Positions 1 through 6,139 of a DNA stretch of 6,139 nucleotides are shown in pieces. The stretch covers positions 1 to 6,139 of the forward strand of contig CAJLLH010000074.1 in the NCBI GenBank assembly GCA_905207385.1, written 5' to 3'. A program made the position numbers and the translations under genes. Below the pieces are notes generated by a model. That model saw only the letters and a program-made list of their open reading frames with translations. It was not told the origin of the DNA and searched no databases. Within the stretch, counting starts at the first letter, position 1; each line of letters begins with the position of its first letter. The DNA comes from an uncultured Eubacteriales bacterium (lineage in GTDB: Bacteria > Bacillota > Clostridia > Christensenellales > Borkfalkiaceae).

Positions 1-25
1 TTTGGCGCGGCCTTAATTATTCTTA

Positions 26-2290
26 TCAGTTAGAACTCGTTGAACCCGAAGAGCTGGAACTTGAGCTGGAACTTGAACCTGTGCTGGTAGTAATGCTTGT
101 AAGGTCGCTGTACCTGTCCTCATATACTTTTACCGACTTATCGGTCTGATAAAGTGACTGAAGCAGGTCGCTCTGAAGCCTTGTCGAAGCATTTTCAAGG
201 TCGGAAGACTTGATTGAGTTATAGAATTCGTACTCAAACGTTCCCTTAACGGAAATGTTGTTTGCCCAGTCAAGCTCGCTGCCGTAAACGCTGCCGCCTT
301 CAAATACATAGCTTACATATATGAGGTGCCAGCCGTAGTCGCCTGCGCAAACTGCAAAGCTGCCTACGCCGTTTCTTATGGCTTCCTGTGCGGCATACTC
401 AAATTCTTTGATGTATCTGGTTGAATAAGCGCTCACACTGTAGCCAACATACTCGGAAAGTACTGCGGTATCGGTGGTGTAAGCGTACTGGAGTTCGTTT
501 ACCGCGCTGAGAACCTTGTAATAATCGGAATCTTCGTTGAGAAGGTCGGAAGCGACAAACTCGCCGAAGTTTACCTTGCCCGCAGCGTAGATGAACTTGG
601 AGTAATCGATATCGTCTTTATCTTTGCCAGTTCCGCCTATCGTGTAGCCGTCTTCAGGCTTGGTAAAGTAGTTTTCGGTAATCTGATATTCTGCAGCGCT
701 GTCGTCGCCGAGAACAAAACCTATATAGTTTTTGAATTCGGAAAGAACGCCGTCAATGTTGAGCTTGTTGGGAACAAGAGTATAAGTGTCGTCTTCGTTC
801 TTTACAGCTGTACCGTTATAGGTGTAAAGGCCGAGATATTTTTCAAGGCTCTCATACCTGTCGCTGTTTGTAAGGTTATCTTCAAAGAAAAGTATGTTAC
901 GGTCAGAATCGCCGCCGTTGTAGTAGGTTTTGCCGTCCTCAGAAGCCGCAGTTCCTGCCTTGAATCCGCTTTCGTCTGCATTAAAGCTGTAGTCAACGCC
1001 GCCGTTGAACCAAGCCAAACGCTGATCGGTCGTGGTTACGTTCTGAAGCAGAAGGTTGCGCCTGTAGTAGTACTCGTCTTCATCTATGGCGTCGTTGCTG
1101 AGCTTGGAAGAAAGGTCGCTGAGCTGTGCCGTCTGCGACGACGAGAAAGGAAGCAGAATATTGTAAACGTAGCCGAACTTGTTATCGTTCTTGGTTTCGG
1201 GAGCATAGAGCACGAAAGAAGTATCCGACATACTGCCCATAGCCGTTTCGAAGTTAGCGGACGAGGTGTCGTAGTTTGCTTTCTGCTGTGAAATCATCTC
1301 GTTATACCTTTCGGTGATATACGAGTACTCGTTATCCTCTATGCTGGCTTCAAGCTCGTTTTCGTAAAGGTCGTAGAAGTTGGAAAGAAGCTGCTGACGC
1401 ATAAGGTTAACATATTCGTCCTGAACGTAGCTGAGTTCCCAAACGTTGGATATGTTATCCTCTTCCTTTATGAGATAGTTGGCATCGAGCACCTGAATGA
1501 AATCGTTGTAAGCCTGGCGCCTTGTCCAAAGGGTTGTACCCTCTACAGCATCGTCTTTGTAAATGCCGCTGTTTTCAAGGATGTAGCTGCCATAACCCGT
1601 ATAAACGTCATAATCAAGCTCGCCGTCTTTTATGGGATAATAAAATTCTGTTTCGGTATCCACGCCGCCGGGTACGGTTGCCGTGGAAGTATCGGAAGAA
1701 GTATCTGCCTTAAGGTTGCTCTCTTCATAGCTGTCTATGGAAGAGTTGAGCGAACGCATAAGCGAATACTTTACATAGTAAGCGTAGTTTACGTCGTCGT
1801 TGCCGGTATAGTCGTCCTTTTCTGCCTGATATGCAAGAAGGGCTTCGTATCTTTCGGCATCGGTCTTGAATGCGTTGAACCATTCAACCGCTGCGGAAGC
1901 AGTGGTAAGATTGTTGTACTTATCCTCCACTATGCTCTTGAGGGTTGCAAGAGTAGCGTACTGAATAAGCACTTCGTTGTTTACAAGCGTGTTTGCAAGC
2001 GTTTCGAATGCTTCGCCGTAAGTGCTGCCGCTCTGAATGAGCGTAGAACCAGAGTTAAGGAAGTAAGCGATGAGCTCGCGCTTGTAGATGGCCGTGCTGG
2101 AAGTTATTGCTCCGGCATAGTCGGCAAGATCGTCTTCAAGTTTTCCGGATTTGCTTATGTCAACTTCTGCGATAACCTGCTGCATGTCTTCCTGAGCGTC
2201 CGCAGAAACGAGCGAGCAACCGGCAAGCGTTGCCGTGCATGCGACCGAAGCGGCCATAAGTAAAGATAAGAATTTGTATTTCTTTTTCAT
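26..2290 (-). CDS. Large SurA/PrsA-like lipoprotein, probable divergent extracytoplasmic foldase
   Basis: The 754-residue product starts with a lipoprotein signal peptide: basic KKKYK, a hydrophobic stretch (7-24), and lipobox LAGC with Cys25 as the lipidation site, so it should be anchored on the outer face of the membrane. Residues about 35-115 resemble the SurA N-terminal chaperone domain: QQVIAEVDISKS, then a helical segment ending NTLVNNEVLIQYA. Residues 371-395 (KFGYVYNILLPFSSSQ...) look like the first strand and helix of a parvulin isomerase domain. Residues about 627-662, including GDYGWHLIYVSYV (650-662), look like its last helix and strand. About 230 residues separate the two halves, and the protein is roughly twice the usual PrsA length. 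The first parvulin His position appears to be Asn377; the second is His655. The tail has ten serines (739-748). It is visibly rich in Tyr, Asp and Ser; Cys648 seems the only Cys in the mature protein besides Cys25. Stops are tandem TGA TAA. Position after pth-mfd supports a foldase; isomerase activity is doubtful. Confidence 0.7.
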   Translation of the reverse strand: MKKKYKFLSLLMAASVACTATLAGCSLVSADAQEDMQQVIAEVDISKSGKLEDDLADYAGAITSSTAIYKRELIAYFLNSGSTLIQSGSTYGEAFETLANTLVNNEVLIQYATLATLKSIVEDKYNNLTTASAAVEWFNAFKTDAERYEALLAYQAEKDDYTGNDDVNYAYYVKYSLMRSLNSSIDSYEESNLKADTSSDTSTATVPGGVDTETEFYYPIKDGELDYDVYTGYGSYILENSGIYKDDAVEGTTLWTRRQAYNDFIQVLDANYLIKEEDNISNVWELSYVQDEYVNLMRQQLLSNFYDLYENELEASIEDNEYSYITERYNEMISQQKANYDTSSANFETAMGSMSDTSFVLYAPETKNDNKFGYVYNILLPFSSSQTAQLSDLSSKLSNDAIDEDEYYYRRNLLLQNVTTTDQRLAWFNGGVDYSFNADESGFKAGTAASEDGKTYYNGGDSDRNILFFEDNLTNSDRYESLEKYLGLYTYNGTAVKNEDDTYTLVPNKLNIDGVLSEFKNYIGFVLGDDSAAEYQITENYFTKPEDGYTIGGTGKDKDDIDYSKFIYAAGKVNFGEFVASDLLNEDSDYYKVLSAVNELQYAYTTDTAVLSEYVGYSVSAYSTRYIKEFEYAAQEAIRNGVGSFAVCAGDYGWHLIYVSYVFEGGSVYGSELDWANNISVKGTFEYEFYNSIKSSDLENASTRLQSDLLQSLYQTDKSVKVYEDRYSDLTSITTSTGSSSSSSSSSSGSTSSN
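51..76 (-). repeat. 12-base in-frame tandem repeat coding the poly-serine tail
   Basis: The four-codon unit TCA AGT TCC AGC is read twice in a row on the minus strand (53-76), and the 12-base periodicity runs over 51-76. Two more serine codons follow, making Ser739-Ser748. Because the unit is a multiple of three, slippage would add or remove four serines without breaking the frame. Confidence 0.8.
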
Positions 2291-2299
2291 CAAAGTTTT

Positions 2300-2303
2300 C
2301 TCC
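2300..2303 (-). promoter_or_regulatory. Ribosome binding site deciding the lipoprotein start
   Basis: GGAG on the minus strand lies 9 bases before the ATG at 2288-2290 and 6 bases before a TTG at 2291-2293 directly upstream. Both codons are in frame and would differ by one Met. ATG is preferred because it is the stronger codon and has acceptable spacing. Confidence 0.7.
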
Positions 2304-2324
2304 GCAATGTTTTAGCCTGCGTCT

Positions 2325-2344
2325 TATGCGCAACCTATGCGCAA
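2325..2344 (-). repeat. 9-base direct repeat with 11-base period at the start of the lipoprotein transcript; also a potential 5' hairpin
   Basis: On the minus strand TTGCGCATA occurs at 2336-2344 and again at 2325-2333, separated by GG. The period of 11 bases is about one helical turn, so both copies face the same side of the DNA. The core TGCGCA is its own reverse complement. The two copies (2338-2343 and 2327-2332) can therefore also pair in RNA as a 6-bp stem with a 5-base loop, TAGGT. The element covers roughly +5 to +24 of the predicted transcript. It could be an operator for a repressor, an mRNA-stabilising 5' stem, or chance; the repeat itself is certain and its role is inferred. Confidence 0.5.
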
Positions 2345-2354
2345 ATACTTTATC

Positions 2355-2383
2355 ATTATATAATAATTTCGTCGGTATAGCAA
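2355..2383 (-). promoter_or_regulatory. Sigma-A-type promoter for the lipoprotein gene
   Basis: On the minus strand a -35 box TTGCTA (2378-2383; four of six matches to TTGACA) and a perfect -10 box TATAAT (2355-2360) are separated by exactly 17 bases. This spacing and -10 identity are those of a housekeeping vegetative promoter. Transcription should start near 2348-2349, giving a leader of about 58 bases. The promoter sits in the mfd-lipoprotein gap, with its -35 box 16 bases past the mfd stop, so the lipoprotein gene can be expressed independently of mfd. No experimental support is available here. Confidence 0.75.
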
Positions 2384-2399
2384 ATCATTTTTCTAAATT

Positions 2400-5300
2400 T
2401 TAGGTGAAACTTGCCGCAAATTTTAAAAATTTTGTCATTTCAAGCATAGTCTTTGCGGGATTTTTTCTTAAACCGAAGATAATTCTGGGAGAAGTTGTCA
2501 TCGACACCTGAATTTCGCTTGCATATTCGTCCATTGCCGCACGCAGTTTTCTGTCTGCAAGGGCTGAAAGCGAAGCAAATTCAAAGTATGCCTGCTTGGA
2601 ACTTACGGCTATTTTCGATACCGCAAACTTCGCGGCGTAAGCCTTCATTACAGCTATGATAAGAAGGTTGAGCACCTCGTCGGGCATAGGTCCGTAGTTT
2701 TCTTCCACGGAAAGGCAAACGCGCTTGTAGTCCGCCACCGTTCTTATTTCGGCTATCTGCTTGTAGCAGTCCATTCTGCCCGCGGATGATTCTATATAAT
2801 TTTCGGGAATATACGCCGTCGCCTTTATATCCAGTTCGGCGGGCATGTAGCTTTCGCCGCTTATCTCCTCTTTGAGCATCTTGGAATAAAGCTCGTAACC
2901 GACTTTATCCATATGTCCGTGCTGTTCTGCGCCCAGAACGTTGCCCGCTCCCCTTATTTCAAGGTCGCGCATTGCAATTTTGAAGCCGGAACCGAGCTCG
3001 GTAAACTGCATTATTGCTTTAAGGCGCGCGGCGGCATCCGACGTCATAACTTTTTCGGGCTTGAAAGTAAAGTAAGCCTGAGCAAGACGGTTGCTTCTGC
3101 CCACCCTGCCGCGGAGCTGATAGAGCTGCGATATGCCAAGCCTGTCGGAATCTATTACGATTATGGTGTTGGCATTGGGCAGGTCTATGCCGTTTTCTAT
3201 TATCGTTGTGGTTACAAGTATGTTCTTTTCGCCCTTATAAAAGGCCATCATATTGCCTTCCAGAAGGTCTTTATCCATTCTTCCGTGGGCGTAACATACT
3301 CTGCCTTCGGGCACTATTTCCGCAATTTTGCCCGCGAAAGTCGAAATCGTTTCCACCCTGTTATAAAGAATGAAAACCTGACCCCCGCGAGAAAGTTCCC
3401 TCACGCACGCGTCGCGGATTAAAGTTTCCGTCTCTTCAACAACATAAGTCTGAACGGGCATTCGCTTCTGCGGGGGAGTGTTTATGGTGCTTATATCCCT
3501 TATGCCGGAAAGCGACATGTGCAAGGTGCGCGGTATGGGCGTAGCCGTCATCGTAAGGCAGTCTATATCGTTTTTGATGTGCTTTATCTTTTCCTTGTGC
3601 TCTACGCCGAAGCGCTGCTCTTCATCGAGAACCAAAAGCCCGAGGTCGTAAAATTTAACATCTTCGGAAAGAAGCCTGTGCGTGCCTATTATTACGTCGA
3701 TATCGCCGTCGGCGAGCATTTTCAGCGTTTTCTGCTGTTCTTTGGGCGTTTTGAAGCGGTTGAGCTTTTCAACGCGCACTCCGAATTCTTCAAAACGCGC
3801 GCAAGCGGTATTGTAGTGCTGTTCGGAAAGTATGGTGCTGGGGCACATTATGGCGGCTTGTTTGCCGCCAAGCACGCAAAGGTATGCCGCGCGGAGCGCT
3901 ACTTCCGTTTTGCCGTAGCCCACGTCGCCGCACAAAAGTCTGTCCATTACTTTGTCCGAACACATATCCGCCTTTATTTCGGCTATGGAACTGAGCTGGT
4001 CGGGCGTTTCTTCATATTGGAACGCATCCTCGAACTCCTGCATCATAACGGCGTTTTCGGGGAAGCAATACCCCTTTCTGGCGCTTCTTTCGGCGTAAAG
4101 CTGCTTTAAATCGAACGCCATCTTCTTTATGGACTGGCGAACGCGCTCCTTTACCCTTTCAAAGTCTGCGCCGCCTATTTTGGAAAGCGCGGGGTTATCC
4201 TGTCCGACGTACTTTGAAAGTATATCCATCTGCTCTACGGGCACGTAAAGCACGTCGCCGCCCTTATATTCTATGGATATATACTCCTTTATTCCGTCGG
4301 TAGTTTCTATCTTCTGAGTGCCGGTTATTTTGCCTATGCCGTGCTTTTCGTGAACGGCGTACTGACCTATTTCGGGAGCGGTGAACATATCGCCGCGCCT
4401 GCGGCGTATGCGGCGGGTTACCGCCGATTTGGTATACAGATCGCCGCTGCCTAAAATAACCAGCTTACATTCGTGCAGCACAAGTCCGCGGGGGAGCTCT
4501 TCCGAGCATACGGCTATTCCCCTCAGCGCGTTAAGGTTATCGGGGACGGGATTGACGGGCAGTCCCTCGTCTATAAACGTCTGAGTAAGTTTTTCCGTGC
4601 GCGAAGCCGAACCGCTGAACACGAGCATGCGGTAGCCGCCCCTTATCCAGTTGCGGGCGTCGGTTATAAGGTCGGTGAATACGTTCAGATAGGAGGGCGC
4701 GGGCGTCGAACGCAGAGTATAAGTTTTAAGCGGCTGAAAAAAGAAAGTACTGCCGAAAAACGTCTGCAACGACGCGGCGCGGAAAGAGGCGAGATATTCA
4801 TAGAACAACTCTTGCGGTATAAGCTGATTGAAGGAAAAATCGAAAGCTTCGCCGCCCGCTTTAAGCTCTTTGAACCTGTTTTCGTGCTCGGAATAAATGC
4901 CCTCAATTCTGTCGTGTATGAGTTTGCATTCGTCAAAGAAAATTGTAGTGCCCTTATCGAGCGCGCTGAACAGCGTGCATTCAGGCGATATGACGGGCAT
5001 AAGGTAAGCTGCGCCGGCAAACGGCGCGCCGCCCTCCGCCTTTGAAATTATGTCGTCCGCAATGGCGCGGGCTCTGCCGAAAGCTTTTATATCGGGGAAA
5101 TTTTTAAGCCCCTGGGAAAGCGCCTTGCGTATTGCGGGAATATCTTTTTCGGATATGACCGCTTCGGTTGCGCATACAATTTTTACAGAAGAAGTTTCCG
5201 CCAGCCTTTCGCCCGAAACGGCGTCGTACGGGCGGATTTTTTCCACAGTGTCGCCGAAAAAGTCGATGCGAACGGGGTTTTCGGAATTTATGGGGAATAT

Positions 5301-5816
5301 ATCGAGTATGTCTCCGCGGACAGCGAAACCGCCCTTTGCCTCTACCTCGTATTCGCGGGTATAGCCCATGGAAACGAGCTTTGAAGGCAGCGAAGCGTAG
5401 TCATAATCGCTTCCGAGCGAAAGCGTGAGCGACTGGCTGCGCGCGGGGAAAAGCTGCATTGCAGCCTCTATGTCGCACACGACGATACGCGCGCCCGAAT
5501 AAATTTTTTCTGCGGCGGTAAGGCGGGAAAACAGCATATCGCGCGAAACGGCTTCCTTATACAAAAGCACGTCGTCTTTTGCAGTAAGCTGCACCGCCTC
5601 TTCCCCCGTCAGAGTAGAAAGCGACTGCGCCGCTTTGCCCGCAGACACGGCGTCCGCAGTTATGTAAAGCAGATTGCCGCGGCAGAGCGCCGCGGTAAGA
5701 TATTTGTGCGGTTCAGACACGCCGAAAACCGCCGTCGGCACGCCGAGGCGGATATCGTTACCGAGGGATATATAATCCCCGCTTAAATTTTCGTAAGAAA
5801 AGAAACCTTTTTTCAA
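2400..5816 (-). CDS. mfd: Transcription-repair coupling factor Mfd (TRCF), complete
   Basis: Mfd is a cytoplasmic ATP-driven DNA translocase that pushes stalled RNA polymerase off damaged templates and recruits UvrA for nucleotide excision repair. The 1138-residue product is close to the usual 1150-1180. An N-terminal UvrB-like module includes GGFAVRGDILDIFP (162-175). The RNA polymerase interaction domain (about 483-538) starts GQYAVHEKHGIGK. The RecG-like motor follows: ETPDQL (603-608), Walker A GDVGYGKT (630-637), DEEQ box (731-734), TATPIPRT (757-764), TTTIIENGIDLPN (869-881) and QLRGRVGRS (900-908). The translocation motif region has DLEIRGAG (951-958), and the C-terminal regulatory domain begins near 1000. 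All key motor residues are intact and no frameshift is seen. The start codon is TTG (5814-5816): an in-frame TAA lies at 5847-5849, no ATG or GTG intervenes, and the N-terminus then has the family length. The ribosome binding site is weak (GGGT about 8 bases upstream). It is probably co-transcribed at least partly with pth; no terminator follows it. Confidence 0.98.
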   Translation of the reverse strand: MKKGFFSYENLSGDYISLGNDIRLGVPTAVFGVSEPHKYLTAALCRGNLLYITADAVSAGKAAQSLSTLTGEEAVQLTAKDDVLLYKEAVSRDMLFSRLTAAEKIYSGARIVVCDIEAAMQLFPARSQSLTLSLGSDYDYASLPSKLVSMGYTREYEVEAKGGFAVRGDILDIFPINSENPVRIDFFGDTVEKIRPYDAVSGERLAETSSVKIVCATEAVISEKDIPAIRKALSQGLKNFPDIKAFGRARAIADDIISKAEGGAPFAGAAYLMPVISPECTLFSALDKGTTIFFDECKLIHDRIEGIYSEHENRFKELKAGGEAFDFSFNQLIPQELFYEYLASFRAASLQTFFGSTFFFQPLKTYTLRSTPAPSYLNVFTDLITDARNWIRGGYRMLVFSGSASRTEKLTQTFIDEGLPVNPVPDNLNALRGIAVCSEELPRGLVLHECKLVILGSGDLYTKSAVTRRIRRRRGDMFTAPEIGQYAVHEKHGIGKITGTQKIETTDGIKEYISIEYKGGDVLYVPVEQMDILSKYVGQDNPALSKIGGADFERVKERVRQSIKKMAFDLKQLYAERSARKGYCFPENAVMMQEFEDAFQYEETPDQLSSIAEIKADMCSDKVMDRLLCGDVGYGKTEVALRAAYLCVLGGKQAAIMCPSTILSEQHYNTACARFEEFGVRVEKLNRFKTPKEQQKTLKMLADGDIDVIIGTHRLLSEDVKFYDLGLLVLDEEQRFGVEHKEKIKHIKNDIDCLTMTATPIPRTLHMSLSGIRDISTINTPPQKRMPVQTYVVEETETLIRDACVRELSRGGQVFILYNRVETISTFAGKIAEIVPEGRVCYAHGRMDKDLLEGNMMAFYKGEKNILVTTTIIENGIDLPNANTIIVIDSDRLGISQLYQLRGRVGRSNRLAQAYFTFKPEKVMTSDAAARLKAIMQFTELGSGFKIAMRDLEIRGAGNVLGAEQHGHMDKVGYELYSKMLKEEISGESYMPAELDIKATAYIPENYIESSAGRMDCYKQIAEIRTVADYKRVCLSVEENYGPMPDEVLNLLIIAVMKAYAAKFAVSKIAVSSKQAYFEFASLSALADRKLRAAMDEYASEIQVSMTTSPRIIFGLRKNPAKTMLEMTKFLKFAASFT

Positions 5817-5832
5817 AAAAGTTACCCGAAAA

Positions 5833-5861
5833 CGCCGCAGTTTTATTTATTTTGCGCGGCG
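5833..5861 (-). terminator. Possible weak terminator or attenuator hairpin between pth and mfd
   Basis: On the minus strand CGCCGC (5856-5861) is followed by a 17-base A/T-rich loop and then its exact complement GCGGCG (5833-5838). Four T residues (5829-5832) come next, before the run breaks at C. A 6-bp all-GC stem followed by T's resembles an intrinsic terminator just after the pth stop. The long loop and short T-run make it a poor one, so partial termination or no function are both possible. Its 3' arm ends 16 bases before the mfd start codon, so it could instead influence mfd translation. Confidence 0.3.
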
Positions 5862-5884
5862 GTTGTTTTTGATACAAAAGTGTT

Positions 5885-6139
5885 TCAGCCGTTGAAAGCT
5901 GTCATTACCTCGTCTACCGTTCTGCCCGAGGCAAGCTCTATCGCGGCGTCGGCGGCGCGCCCGCAGGAGGATATGAACAGTTCGTAGTCCTCTTTTCTCA
6001 CTTCAGACAAAACGTAGTTCATTATGGGTATGTTAACCTCGCTGTCGCGTATGCCTATTCTTATGCGCGCAAAATTCTGAGTGCCTATTTCAGAAACTAT
6101 GGAGCGCATTCCGTTGTGCGTGCCCGCACTGCCAGAGGG
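5885..6139 (-). CDS. pth: Peptidyl-tRNA hydrolase, C-terminal part (5' end cut by the window edge)
   Basis: Pth cleaves the ester bond between peptide and tRNA in peptidyl-tRNAs that drop off ribosomes, recycling tRNA in the cytoplasm. The reading frame stays open to the window edge, so the true start lies outside; 84 codons plus a TGA stop at 5885-5887 are present, against roughly 185-190 residues for the family. The first residues, at 6098-6139, read PSGSAGTHNGMRSI, the Pth signature that carries the conserved His-Asn pair (H113/N114 in E. coli numbering). The following RIRIGI strand, the segment MNYVLSEV and the C-terminal end VMTAFNG also fit the family. The ATG at 6107-6109 is the Met inside this signature and not a start. 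The catalytic His and Asn of the N-terminal half cannot be checked here. It lies 68 bases upstream of mfd on the same strand, the usual order in Bacillota. Identification is firm. Confidence 0.95.
   Translation of the reverse strand, partial: PSGSAGTHNGMRSIVSEIGTQNFARIRIGIRDSEVNIPIMNYVLSEVRKEDYELFISSCGRAADAAIELASGRTVDEVMTAFNG

Noticed and set aside
1..25. GC-rich GGCCGCGCC on the minus strand just after the lipoprotein stop, possibly one arm of a terminator
   Set aside because: The window ends before a matching arm or T-run can be seen, and the internal pairing is only three bases.
1522..1713. Short plus-strand and alternate minus-strand open frames within the lipoprotein gene, including 802-996
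   Set aside because: They overlap a clearly coding frame, have no convincing ribosome binding site and give no recognisable product.
3519..4109. A 196-codon plus-strand open frame antisense to mfd, with similar long ones at 2913-3422 and 4473-5045
   Set aside because: They lie entirely inside mfd, whose motifs are intact throughout. The predicted peptides show no recognisable domains, and open antisense frames arise from codon bias in GC-rich genes.
4389..4414. Arginine-rich RRIRRRR stretch in Mfd (residues 469-474 region) as a possible novel nucleic-acid-binding insert
   Set aside because: It lies in the linker just before the RNA polymerase interaction domain, where Mfd proteins commonly have a basic stretch.
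5849..5877. Possible mfd promoter, TTGTAT (5872-5877) and CAAAAT (5849-5854) with a 17-base spacer on the minus strand
   Set aside because: Only three or four positions of each box match the consensus, and the -10 box overlaps the hairpin loop, so it is too weak to report as a promoter.

Overview
This looks like an ordinary chromosomal housekeeping segment of a bacterium in the Bacillota, most likely a Clostridia-type anaerobe. The evidence is the gene order pth, mfd, then a SurA/PrsA-like lipoprotein, the lipobox lipoprotein with a poly-lysine n-region, and the clostridial flavour of the Mfd motifs. All stops used are TAA or TGA, so the standard bacterial code applies. A species cannot be named from the sequence alone.

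All three genes lie on the minus strand, so transcription runs from the right edge to the left. The right end (5885-6139) is the C-terminal part of pth, peptidyl-tRNA hydrolase, cut by the window edge. A 68-base gap (5817-5884) follows, holding a GC-rich stem with a short T-run and no strong ribosome binding site. Next is a complete mfd (2400-5816), the transcription-repair coupling factor, read from a TTG start. A 109-base AT-rich gap (2291-2399) follows. It carries a good sigma-A-type promoter, a 9-base direct repeat that can also fold as a small hairpin at the 5' end of the transcript, and a GGAG ribosome binding site. The left third (26-2290) encodes a 754-residue lipoprotein. It has a SurA-like N-terminal region and what seems to be a divergent parvulin (peptidyl-prolyl isomerase) fold split by a very long insertion, and it ends in a ten-serine tail. 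Only 25 bases remain to its left.

Pth recycles peptidyl-tRNAs from stalled translation, Mfd clears stalled RNA polymerase and recruits UvrA for repair, and the lipoprotein probably assists folding of exported proteins outside the membrane. They share a neighbourhood rather than a pathway, and the lipoprotein's own promoter fits independent expression. I see no mobile element, CRISPR array, tRNA or rRNA. No new multi-gene system is evident; the least ordinary items are the enlarged foldase-like lipoprotein and the repeat at its promoter.
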